Of a stretch of DNA of 9,031 nt, positions 1-6,076 are shown one piece after another. Source of the stretch: JAJYVT01 sp027339205 (GTDB taxonomy: Bacteria > Actinomycetota > Acidimicrobiia > Acidimicrobiales > RAAP-2); the NCBI GenBank assembly GCA_027339205.1, contig DAHWOV010000081.1, positions 1 through 9,031 of the forward strand. Direction: 5' to 3'. Below the pieces are notes generated by a model. That model was given only the letters and a program-made list of their open reading frames with translations. It searched no databases and was not told where the DNA came from. The position numbers and the translations under genes were made by a program. Position 1 is the stretch's first letter; each line of letters opens with the position of its first letter.

Positions 1-1
1 C

Positions 2-55
2 GATCCCCCAACCGTCGCAGAGCTCGTCGGAGAGGAGGTGATCGCCAAGAGCTGA
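2..55 (+). CDS. 3' end of an unidentified gene running in from the left edge
   Basis: Frame 2 is open from the window edge to a TGA at 53-55. The last residues read DPPTVAELVGEEVIAKS, which has GC-rich third positions and a helical, acidic character consistent with a real C-terminus. The family is not recognisable from 17 residues. The sequence just downstream (93-141) looks like an IS21-type element end, so a transposition gene is possible, but this tail is not one I recognise from IstA or IstB. Confidence 0.4.
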   Translation, partial: DPPTVAELVGEEVIAKS

Positions 56-92
56 TCTACACTCCAACCAGCTCGCGCCGCCCCGGGGCCAA

Positions 93-141
93 CTGGGGAA
101 TTTCGGTGATCGACTCTGGGGAAGTTCCGCGATCCGCGACA
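93..141. mobile_element. probable IS21-type element end (two terminal repeats)
   Basis: Two imperfect copies of a 22-25 bp unit lie head to tail with a 23 bp period. They start CTGGGGAATTTCGGTGATCG (93) and CTGGGGAAGTTCCGCGATCC (116). IS21-family elements carry multiple short terminal repeats of this general TGGGGA-TT-C-GATC appearance and end in CA. Here the outer repeat runs to CGACA at 137-141, so the element would end at 141 and extend leftwards out of the window. The family assignment comes from memory of similar ends. The transposase itself is not in view, and no target duplication can be tested. Confidence 0.4.
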
Positions 142-250
142 GCGCCAGGGGTCCGAGCTCTGGGAGTGGCCAACAGCTGCCTCGAGCGACGACGCCAGGC
201 GCACACCGACAGCGAGGGCGCCGAGGACGTTGGCGGCACTTGGCGCCGAT

Positions 251-658
251 CTAATGACCAACCGGAAAGTCCAGCTCGAAGCGGTACGTTCCCGTGCTGC
301 CGTGGTCGGCCGAGGCAATCCCCGAGCCACGGATCCCGTCCAGCTCTCCGGTGCCCGACCCGTCGATCACCTCAAAGTCGGTGCGCGCCACCGCCCCGTC
401 ATACGTGCCGGTGGCTCGTAGCACCAGGCTCCCCGACCGCCCGCCGAGCGTGCCCAGCACCCGGTGATGCCCGACGAACTCGGCAGTGCCGTCTGGACGG
501 TAGGTCATCACCATGTCGGCAATCGTGTCGGCTTCGATCCCTCCGCTGAAACGCTGCCCGATGCGAGCCGTGGTCACCTTGACCGTGCCCTCCAAGCCCG
601 CAGCCGGCTCCTCGTTCCACGAGGTCACCTCGAAGTCACCCTCCACCAGCTCCCCCAC
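251..658 (-). CDS. DUF3224 domain protein
   Basis: 135 residues, the usual length for this family of small beta-barrel-like proteins of unknown function that are common in actinobacteria. The match rests on the family pattern: an N-terminal G-F-V-SW-EEP stretch, a Q-FSG-IEADT segment (about residues 34-45), M-YRPDGTAEFVGHHRV-GTLGGRSGSLVL in the middle, and G-ARTDFEVIDGSGTGEL-GIRGSG near the end. No signal peptide or membrane segment is visible, so it should be cytoplasmic. The start is GTG at 656-658 with GAGGAGGA just upstream, although the spacing is short at about 3-4 nt. It appears monocistronic and has no evident link to the metal-resistance genes. The family is secure; the function is not known. 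Confidence 0.88.
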   Translation of the reverse strand: MGELVEGDFEVTSWNEEPAAGLEGTVKVTTARIGQRFSGGIEADTIADMVMTYRPDGTAEFVGHHRVLGTLGGRSGSLVLRATGTYDGAVARTDFEVIDGSGTGELDGIRGSGIASADHGSTGTYRFELDFPVGH

Positions 659-741
659 CGTCCTCCTCAGTCGACTGCGTCATACATGTTCCCTGCGGAT
701 CGCCCGCGCAACTGTGCTCGTGGCGCGCTTGGTCTGTCGGT

Positions 742-963
742 GCCGAGAGTGCTACCGAGCGCCGGCCCTCGAGCCTGCACATCGAGCGCTGGTCGCGGGA
801 CCGGCACAACTGCTCCCCGCCGCTGCGAGACGCCATCCAATGCGTCCATGCGCTGGACGAGCTGCCCCGAGCCGAGGAGGCGGTCGAGCTCGCCGAGTGC
901 TTGCGAGCGCGGTGCAGGCCCGCCGTCGCCCATCTCCTTTCGTCCAAGGCGACGACGGGCTGA
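742..963 (+). pseudogene. orphan coding-like fragment, 5'-truncated, unidentified
   Basis: The 659-1079 gap holds no intact gene. In frame 1 the stretch 742-960 shows codon choice like the real genes here: almost every third base is G or C, and the product is a plausible helical protein (a core of LRDAIQCVHALDELPRAEEA, then VELAECLRARC) ending at TGA 961-963. The frame is open from 550 but has no ATG or GTG start that would give this product, and composition upstream of about 740 does not look coding. I read it as the 3' remnant of a decayed gene. The antisense reading frames over it are low-complexity Arg/Ala-rich shadows. The family is not recognised. Confidence 0.3.
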
Positions 964-1033
964 CCGCTGGCGACGTGACCACACGAGCGGGGCACCTCGG
1001 CCGGGCGTTGCTCGCGCGGCCGTGTGCACCCTC

Positions 1034-1059
1034 GCTCACGTGGAGGGCTCAGCGTGAGC
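1034..1059 (-). terminator. hairpin downstream of the secreted-protein gene, possible terminator
   Basis: GCTCACG (1034-1040) and CGTGAGC (1053-1059) form a perfect 7 bp stem with a 12 nt loop, starting about 20 bp past the stop codon of the minus-strand gene that ends at 1080. There is no T tract, so intrinsic termination is uncertain. Confidence 0.3.
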
Positions 1060-1094
1060 TGGGACCACCCGTAGAGGGCTCAGCGTGGGCTGGG
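1043..1094. repeat. 31 bp-period tandem duplication over a stop codon
   Basis: The 21 bp segment starting GAGGGCTCAGCGTG occurs at 1043-1063 and again at 1074-1094 with one mismatch. The second copy contains the TGA (reverse complement of TCA at 1080-1082) that ends the minus-strand gene, so the stop codon sits inside a tandem duplication. Confidence 0.8.
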
Positions 1095-1745
1095 TCCGGT
1101 GGCCGTGCAGGCTGTCCCCACGATCGTTGTGGGCTTTGTGATCGGGTAGAAGCGGAACTGCGCGAGCCGCAAACCGGAATTTGTGTACTGCCACAGGTAT
1201 GTCTTGTTCGATGTGGCGAAGATCGGCGTGAAGGTGTCGGTTGTCGCTGTGCACACCGTGAGCAGTGTTGTGGTCACTGTGGAGAACTTCCTGTGCTTGC
1301 TGAGCGTGACGACGCGGGTGCTGCAGAAGGTTGTCCCGGTCGTCGGTGTCACGTAGCACGTCGACATTGTGGCGTGACCCTTGGGAGTCACAGCTCGCAC
1401 CCATACCTCGTACGCGAAGGTTGTGCACGTCGTCGTCGTGCAGGGTGTCGGGAGCTGGAACATTGCGGATGTGTGCTTCGTACAGTTGGGCTGCACCACT
1501 TCGAAGGGTGTGCCCTTTTGGAGATGGATTGTGCACTTTCCTGTCAGGGGCACGAAGATGTCGTTCTTGTTGTTACCGCTGTAGCTTGTGCCGTTGCTCT
1601 TGGACATGCCGTGGATGTTCAGGTTGAAGTGCGGCCCGCTCGGGGCGCCGTTGCCGGTCGCTGTCTTGGACGCCAAGGCGACCGAGGGAACGGCCAGCAC
1701 CCCTGCGAGCGCAAGGGCCGCGATCACGAGGAGTCTGCGTCGCAT
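1080..1745 (-). CDS. secreted Thr-rich, eight-cysteine protein of unknown function
   Basis: 221 residues. It starts at ATG 1743-1745 behind a strong ribosome-binding site (AAGGAGGG, 5 nt spacing). Residues 1-26 form a classic signal peptide: MRRR, then a hydrophobic core rich in Ala/Leu/Val, ending at VALASKTA. The mature part is rich in Thr, Ser, Asn and Lys, with eight Cys arranged as if for four disulfides (GKC, PNC, TPC-4-C, STC, TFC, TVC, TAC). No lipobox, anchor or enzymatic motif is visible. Its base composition is noticeably lower in GC than merA and its neighbours, suggesting a different origin or selection on a Thr/Lys-rich secreted product. It is transcribed divergently from merA across about 690 bp, so shared control cannot be excluded but is not indicated. 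Family not recognised. Confidence 0.72.
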   Translation of the reverse strand: MRRRLLVIAALALAGVLAVPSVALASKTATGNGAPSGPHFNLNIHGMSKSNGTSYSGNNKNDIFVPLTGKCTIHLQKGTPFEVVQPNCTKHTSAMFQLPTPCTTTTCTTFAYEVWVRAVTPKGHATMSTCYVTPTTGTTFCSTRVVTLSKHRKFSTVTTTLLTVCTATTDTFTPIFATSNKTYLWQYTNSGLRLAQFRFYPITKPTTIVGTACTATGPSPR

Positions 1746-1785
1746 GAGACCCTCCTTCGCTCTCTGCCTGCGGGCTTCCGACGCG

Positions 1786-1808
1786 AGGGGGGTGCAGGCG
1801 GCCCCCCT
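1786..1808 (-). promoter_or_regulatory. GC hairpin in the leader of the secreted-protein gene
   Basis: AGGGGGG (1786-1792) and CCCCCCT (1802-1808) are perfect 7 bp arms around a 9 nt loop. The hairpin lies about 40-63 bp upstream of the ATG at 1745, between that gene and its likely promoter, so it could act as a leader structure or attenuator. Function is inferred from position only. Confidence 0.3.
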
Positions 1809-1970
1809 GGCGCGGACGAGGTGCAGGGTGCTCCTTCGCCGCGTGGATCGTGCGCCTTCAGCCTCAACTCCCGGTCAACGGCACATCAACCGGACATTGC
1901 AACCGTGCGTCAAATAACTGTGCCAACCTGGCCGTTGTCGTCCGCGATGCCACAGCTCCCATTCGGCAGC

Positions 1971-2048
1971 CCACCTCACCTCGAGTCCACCTCGACGAGA
2001 GCCCACCTCGACGAGAACGAGAAGGGACGAGAAGGGACGAGAAGGGGC
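1971..2048. repeat. 16 bp x3 then 10 bp x3 tandem repeats
   Basis: Three 16 bp units beginning CCACCTCRM-like lie at 1971, 1987 and 2003; the last two share CCACCTCGACGAGA exactly. Three 10 bp units GAGAAGGGAC/GAGAAGGGGC follow immediately at 2019, 2029 and 2039. They lie in the 1746-2436 intergenic region, where no convincing gene is seen on either strand. Confidence 0.75.
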
Positions 2049-2072
2049 CTTCATGGACGGTGCGAGGACCAT

Positions 2073-2112
2073 CTCTCCGAGGGCCCTTCGTGCTCTCCGA
2101 GAGCACTTCGTG
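2073..2112. repeat. 20 bp x2 tandem repeat containing a 17 bp palindrome
   Basis: Two 20 bp units, each CTCTCCGAG-N5-TTCGTG, lie at 2073-2092 and 2093-2112 with two mismatches. Across the junction, GTGCTCTC (2090-2097) and GAGAGCAC (2099-2106) form a perfect 8 bp inverted repeat around a single C. It could be a protein-binding dyad, but it lies over 200 bp upstream of the merA promoter, so a regulatory role is speculative. Confidence 0.6.
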
Positions 2113-2170
2113 CGTGCCCCATGCAGCCGGTTGGGCGAGTCGGATCGGGGCATCGGTTCCACATGGAGGT

Positions 2171-2194
2171 TCCCAACGGCTATCCCAACGGCTG
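2171..2194. repeat. 12 bp x2 tandem repeat
   Basis: TCCCAACGGCTA (2171-2182) is followed directly by TCCCAACGGCTG (2183-2194), with one mismatch. It is part of the series of micro-duplications in this intergenic region. Confidence 0.7.
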
Positions 2195-2230
2195 CAGGTC
2201 GGACGGTCTGTCGAGCGTCGGCCATGGGGC

Positions 2231-2308
2231 GACCCCCTCCTCGGCGAATCGGCCCTGACCCCCTCCTCGGGGTGTCGGCCCTGACCCCCTCCTCGGCGTG
2301 TCGGCCCT
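2231..2308. repeat. 26 bp x3 tandem repeat upstream of merA
   Basis: Three exact-length 26 bp units begin at 2231, 2257 and 2283, each reading GACCCCCTCCTCGG followed by a variable 4 bp and TCGGCCCT. The array ends 8 bp before the proposed -35 element of merA. Since 26 is not a multiple of three and the reading frames change between units, it is unlikely to be coding. With period 26 the units would lie on shifting faces of the helix. No known repeat family is recognised. Confidence 0.85.
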
Positions 2309-2315
2309 CTCCCAG

Positions 2316-2346
2316 TTACATGCTTATATCCCGTTGCTAGGATATG
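2316..2346 (+). promoter_or_regulatory. candidate merA promoter with ATATCC-N8-GGATAT operator
   Basis: This is the most AT-rich spot upstream of merA. TTACAT (2316-2321) and TAGGAT (2338-2343), separated by 16 bp, make a plausible sigma-70-type -35/-10 pair, with transcription expected to start near 2350. An inverted repeat, ATATCC (2326-2331) and GGATAT (2340-2345), overlaps the -10 and the spacer, the position a repressor would block. The same ATATCC/GGATAT half-site appears fused as GGATATCC in front of the ArsR-type gene (8524-8531), suggesting the ArsR protein binds both sites. No MerR-type 19-20 bp-spaced promoter is seen. Confidence 0.5.
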
Positions 2347-2359
2347 TTGAACGAGCACG

Positions 2360-2402
2360 GCATCGTGGCACTCCACGACGCTGCATCGTGGCATTCCACG
2401 AC
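2360..2402 (+). promoter_or_regulatory. twin TCGTGG-N4-CCACGA dyads in the merA leader
   Basis: A 20 bp element occurs twice with one mismatch, at 2360-2379 and 2383-2402. Each copy contains a perfect 6 bp inverted repeat TCGTGG-N4-CCACGA, at 2363-2378 and 2386-2401. The centres are 23 bp apart, about two helical turns. The pair lies between the proposed transcription start and the merA ribosome-binding site, so it may act as a double operator or as two small RNA hairpins. No other full copy was found in the window. Confidence 0.55.
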
Positions 2403-2436
2403 AGGACGATCCGCGAACGAGGCAAGGAGCCGGCCA

Positions 2437-4088
<1,652 letters not shown>

Positions 4089-4092
<4 letters not shown>

Positions 4093-4125
4093 AGGCGGCG
4101 TAGAGGCGGCGTAGAGGCGGCGTAG
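4089..4125. repeat. 11 bp x3 tandem repeat spanning the merA stop codon
   Basis: GTAGAGGCGGC repeats at 4089, 4100 and 4111, with a partial fourth copy GTAG at 4122. The first unit contains the TAG stop (4090-4092) of merA. Later TAGs fall in different frames, as 11 is not a multiple of three. Confidence 0.85.
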
Positions 4126-4147
4126 CGGGAGCCGACCCGCAGGACCC

Positions 4148-4196
4148 GCCCGTGGCGGGGCGCGGGGCGCCCGTGGCGGGGCGCCCGCAGGGCGCC
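4148..4196 (+). terminator. GC-rich repeat and hairpin downstream of merA, probable terminator
   Basis: GCCCGTGGCGGGGCGC occurs at 4148-4163 and 4169-4184 (21 bp period). At the end of the second copy, GGCGCCC (4180-4186) and GGGCGCC (4190-4196) form a perfect 7 bp stem with a GCA loop. There is no T tract, but strong GC stems without one are common at actinobacterial gene ends. It would separate merA from the regulator gene downstream. Confidence 0.45.
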
Positions 4197-4198
4197 GG

Positions 4199-4219
4199 CC
4201 TACACTGCGGAGCCGTAGG
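4199..4219 (+). promoter_or_regulatory. candidate promoter/operator of the blaI-like gene
   Basis: CCTAC (4199-4203) and GTAGG (4215-4219) form an inverted repeat with an 11 bp spacer. A -10-like TACACT (4201-4206) overlaps the left arm. The TAC/GTA half-sites resemble the TACA/TGTA dyads bound by BlaI/MecI repressors, so this may be an autoregulatory site. It lies 37 bp before the start codon. The match is short and speculative. Confidence 0.3.
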
Positions 4220-4255
4220 ACCCCCGAAGGAGGTCCCCGCAGGAGGTCATGGTCG

Positions 4256-4639
4256 ATGCCGAGACGGGTTGTCGCGGGCCGTCGTGTCGGCGACCTCGAG
4301 AGCGAGATCCTCGACGTGCTGTGGTCGGCGCGCACCTCGCTCTCCGGGCGCGAGGTCCAACAACGACTGAAACAAGACGAGCCGCGGGCCTACACGACGG
4401 TCATGACCGTGCTCGGCCGCCTCGTCGACAAGTCCCTCGTCGAGCGGGTCGATGCCGGAAGGAGCCACCTCTACCGCGCTGCCGGCGACCCCGACGAGCT
4501 CACCGCCCAGGCGATCCGCTCCCTGCTCTCGGCGAGCGCGCACCCCCGTGTGGCGCTCGCGCACTTCGTGGAGGACCTCGACGACCCCGAGCTCGTGGCC
4601 GAGCTGGCGTCTGCCGTCAAGCGGGCGCGCCGGCGGTGA
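4256..4639 (+). CDS. BlaI/MecI/CopY-family winged-helix repressor
   Basis: 127 residues, normal for the family. The N-terminal winged helix starts at LESEILDVLW (residues 14-23). The recognition helix region AYTTVMTVLGRLVDKSLVER (45-64) carries the family signature, and the wing ends at GRSHLYRA (68-75). The C-terminal half is the dimerisation part. HF-VED at residues 103-107 lies where staphylococcal BlaI has its NF-VE cleavage site, so proteolytic inactivation is plausible. The C-terminus is strongly basic (KRARRR). ATG 4256 is chosen for AGGAGG at 4241-4246, 9 nt away; ATG 4249 is in another frame. It is directly followed by an M56 protease gene, the classical BlaI-BlaR1 arrangement. Its targets are probably its own promoter and the dyad at 5753-5771 (inference). 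A regulator of this family in a mercury locus is unusual. Confidence 0.9.
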   Translation: MPRRVVAGRRVGDLESEILDVLWSARTSLSGREVQQRLKQDEPRAYTTVMTVLGRLVDKSLVERVDAGRSHLYRAAGDPDELTAQAIRSLLSASAHPRVALAHFVEDLDDPELVAELASAVKRARRR

Positions 4640-4677
4640 GCGGTCCGGCCGTCAAGCGGGCGCGCCGGCGGTGAGCG
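4613..4677 (+). repeat. 35 bp-period exact duplication at the blaI/M56 junction
   Basis: A 30 bp sequence starting GCCGTCAAGCGGGCGCGCC is repeated exactly at 4613-4642 and 4648-4677. Both copies contain GGTGAGCG, so the original GTGA stop/start overlap of the two genes is now present twice, at 4636-4639 and 4671-4674. Confidence 0.95.
4636..4674 (+). CDS. 12-codon minigene created by the junction duplication
   Basis: GTG at 4636 overlaps the TGA of the repressor gene, reads MSGPAVKRARRR and ends at TGA 4672-4674, which overlaps the GTG start of the M56 protease. Its tail re-encodes the last eight residues of the repressor. The duplication length of 35 is not a multiple of three and puts the copy in a frame that links both overlaps. 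Whether the peptide is made or matters is unknown. Its likely effect is to keep the upstream and downstream genes translationally coupled. Confidence 0.35.
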   Translation: MSGPAVKRARRR

Positions 4678-5672
4678 CCCCGGCCGCCGGGCTCGGCTTC
4701 TTCGGCCTGCTCGTGGCGCTCTCGCTGCTCGCCGCACGCGCCGGCGGCGTCTCGCCCCGGGTCGCGGCGGGTGCGCACCTGGTGAGCCTCCTCGGCTGGG
4801 CGCTCCTGCCCGCGGTGTGGCTCGCGTGCCTCGGGAGCGAGCTCGGGTCGTGGCTCGGGGGGATCCGCATCGCGGGCGGGGGCTGCCTCTTCGGGCTCGA
4901 CCACGGCCAGTGGCAGCTCCTCGGCGACCTGCCCGGGGCGCTCGTGCTCGGCGTGCTCGTCTTCCACGGGCTCCGCCACGCCGCAGCCGCCAGGCGTGCC
5001 GAGATGCGGGGGGTGGCCCTCTCCATGTCCGTGCGGCGCCCGACGAGCGCCGGCGAGGTCTGGGTGGTGCCCTCGGACCACCCGGCTGCGTTCGCGTCAG
5101 GCCTGTGGCGCTGCCGGGCCGTGGTCACCTCCGGCCTGCTCGCCTCGCTCGCCGGCCCCGAGCGTCAGGCGGTGTGCGAGCACGAGGCTGCGCACGTCCG
5201 CCTGGGGCACCCCCGGCTGCTCGTGGTGTGCGCGGCGATCGCCGCCGCCTACGGCCGCGTCCCCCCGGTCCGCCGGGCCTGGGAGGGGCTCCGCCGTGAG
5301 CTCGAGGCCGCAGCCGACGACGAGGCGGCGCGCGTCGTCGGCACCGAGACCCTCGTGTCCGCGCTGGTCCATGTGGCCACGCTCGCGGGCTCCGGGACCC
5401 CCGCGGTGGCACCAGGTCTCGGCGACGCCGAGCACCTGCGCCGGCGGATCGCGCGCCTCGAGCGGCCCCGCTCGTCCGCGCCGTGGCCGACGGCGATCGT
5501 CGGCACGGCCGCAGTCGCCACCGGCGGCGCGATGGCCGTCGTTGGCTGCGTGCTCGCGGGCGCGCCGGCGAGCGCCGTCGGGGCGCTCGGCTGCCTCGCC
5601 GCCGTTGCCCTGGTCGCCCTGCGCCCGATGTGGGGGTGGGGACGCCACCGCGCGCACGACGCCCACGTGTGA
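4671..5672 (+). CDS. M56-family (BlaR1-like) membrane zinc metalloprotease, no sensor domain
   Basis: 333 residues. Two hydrophobic segments lie near the N-terminus (about 8-22 and 33-57), with another near 85-100. A cytoplasmic protease domain has HEAAH at residues 171-175 and a probable third zinc ligand, Glu212, in ELEAAADDEA. Two C-terminal hydrophobic segments lie at about 275-320. BlaR1 and MecR1 carry an extracellular penicillin-binding sensor after their last helix; here the protein ends with a short basic and His-containing tail (GRHRAHDAHV), so the signal is not a beta-lactam bound that way. It presumably cleaves the upstream repressor. The start GTG 4671 lies in the second copy of the junction duplication; the other candidate, GTG 4636, is out of frame. 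It is co-transcribed with the repressor. The family is secure; the stimulus is unknown. Confidence 0.85.
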   Translation: MSAPAAGLGFFGLLVALSLLAARAGGVSPRVAAGAHLVSLLGWALLPAVWLACLGSELGSWLGGIRIAGGGCLFGLDHGQWQLLGDLPGALVLGVLVFHGLRHAAAARRAEMRGVALSMSVRRPTSAGEVWVVPSDHPAAFASGLWRCRAVVTSGLLASLAGPERQAVCEHEAAHVRLGHPRLLVVCAAIAAAYGRVPPVRRAWEGLRRELEAAADDEAARVVGTETLVSALVHVATLAGSGTPAVAPGLGDAEHLRRRIARLERPRSSAPWPTAIVGTAAVATGGAMAVVGCVLAGAPASAVGALGCLAAVALVALRPMWGWGRHRAHDAHV

Positions 5673-5713
5673 GCGTGCGCGACCTCGCGCGGACCGCTGC
5701 CCCCGCCGTCCCG

Positions 5714-5735
5714 CCCCGGTCGCGTCCGGCCGGGG
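5714..5735 (+). terminator. GC hairpin after the M56 gene, possible terminator
   Basis: CCCCGG (5714-5719) and CCGGGG (5730-5735) form a 6 bp stem with a 10 nt loop, about 42 bp past the M56 stop and before the next promoter. No T tract follows. Confidence 0.3.
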
Positions 5736-5752
5736 TGTCGCGCTGACGCGCT

Positions 5753-5771
5753 CTTACGAATATGTAGTAAG
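5753..5771 (+). promoter_or_regulatory. BlaI-like operator and promoter of the transport operon
   Basis: CTTAC (5753-5757) and GTAAG (5767-5771) form an inverted repeat with 9 bp between, in a sudden AT-rich island. The right half reads ATATGTAGTA, which matches the TGTAGTA half-site of the staphylococcal mec/bla operators as I remember them. The left half is degenerate. The site ends 8 nt before the GTG start at 5780, so the transcript is probably short-leadered or leaderless and the operator overlaps the -10 region. It makes the four genes at 5780-8029 a likely target of the BlaI-type repressor upstream. Confidence 0.5.
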
Positions 5772-5779
5772 GTGTTCGG

Positions 5780-6076
5780 GTGGTGAGCCCTTACGGGACG
5801 CAACGCCAACGAGCCGAGGCCCCGCAGCCGCCCAACCCGCAGCCGCCCAGGGAGAAGAAGGGGCCGGGCGCGGCCCTGTTGCTGCTCGTCCTGCCGGTCC
5901 TGTGCTGTGGCGGTCCGGCGATCTTCGCGGCCCTGGCGGCTGCGAGCGCGGCGACCCTCGGCATGGTCGGCGGGATCGTCGGCGCCCTCCTCCTGGCCGT
6001 CGCCATCGGGCTCTTCGTGCGGCACCGGCGCCGTGCTGCGTGCTGCGTACCGGTACACAAGGCGCTGCGCACGTGA
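5780..6076 (+). CDS. MerF-like two-helix membrane protein, probable mercury uptake
   Basis: 98 residues. A Pro/Gln-rich, charged N-terminal tail (about 1-30) precedes two hydrophobic helices (about 31-57 and 61-80) and a basic RHRRR stop. Two CysCys pairs stand out: Cys42-Cys43 in helix 1 (PVLCCGGP) and Cys88-Cys89 just after helix 2 (RRRAACCVP). MerF, a small inner-membrane Hg(II) transporter of about 81 residues, has the same plan: two helices, one CC pair in the first and one after the second next to a basic stretch. I therefore call it MerF-like, though overall identity cannot be measured here and the N-terminal tail is longer. Start GTG 5780 (GTG 5783 is equally possible) has a weak ribosome-binding site. 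Its TGA overlaps the GTG of the next gene. It heads a four-gene overlapping operon. Confidence 0.55.
   Translation: MVSPYGTQRQRAEAPQPPNPQPPREKKGPGAALLLLVLPVLCCGGPAIFAALAAASAATLGMVGGIVGALLLAVAIGLFVRHRRRAACCVPVHKALRT

Noticed and set aside
513..2258. 581-codon plus-strand frame through the first third of the window
   Set aside because: It runs antisense to the DUF3224 and secreted-protein genes and through tandem repeats; Cys/Arg-rich product with no recognisable fold.
2231..2308. CRISPR-like array
   Set aside because: The 26 bp units are directly adjacent with no spacers and there are no cas genes, so this is a simple tandem repeat.
2344..2436. 31-residue N-terminal extension of MerA from ATG 2344
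   Set aside because: It has no ribosome-binding site, overlaps the proposed -10 region and covers the twin dyads. ATG 2437 has a good ribosome-binding site and a normal MerA N-terminus.
4247..4674. Alternative genes on either strand over the BlaI-type gene
   Set aside because: The winged-helix signature is in frame 4256 only; the others give Arg/Pro-rich shadows without motifs.
4996..6072. Upstream part of the long frame that ends at 6651
   Set aside because: It is an out-of-frame reading of the M56 and MerF-like genes. The membrane protein itself starts at GTG 6073.
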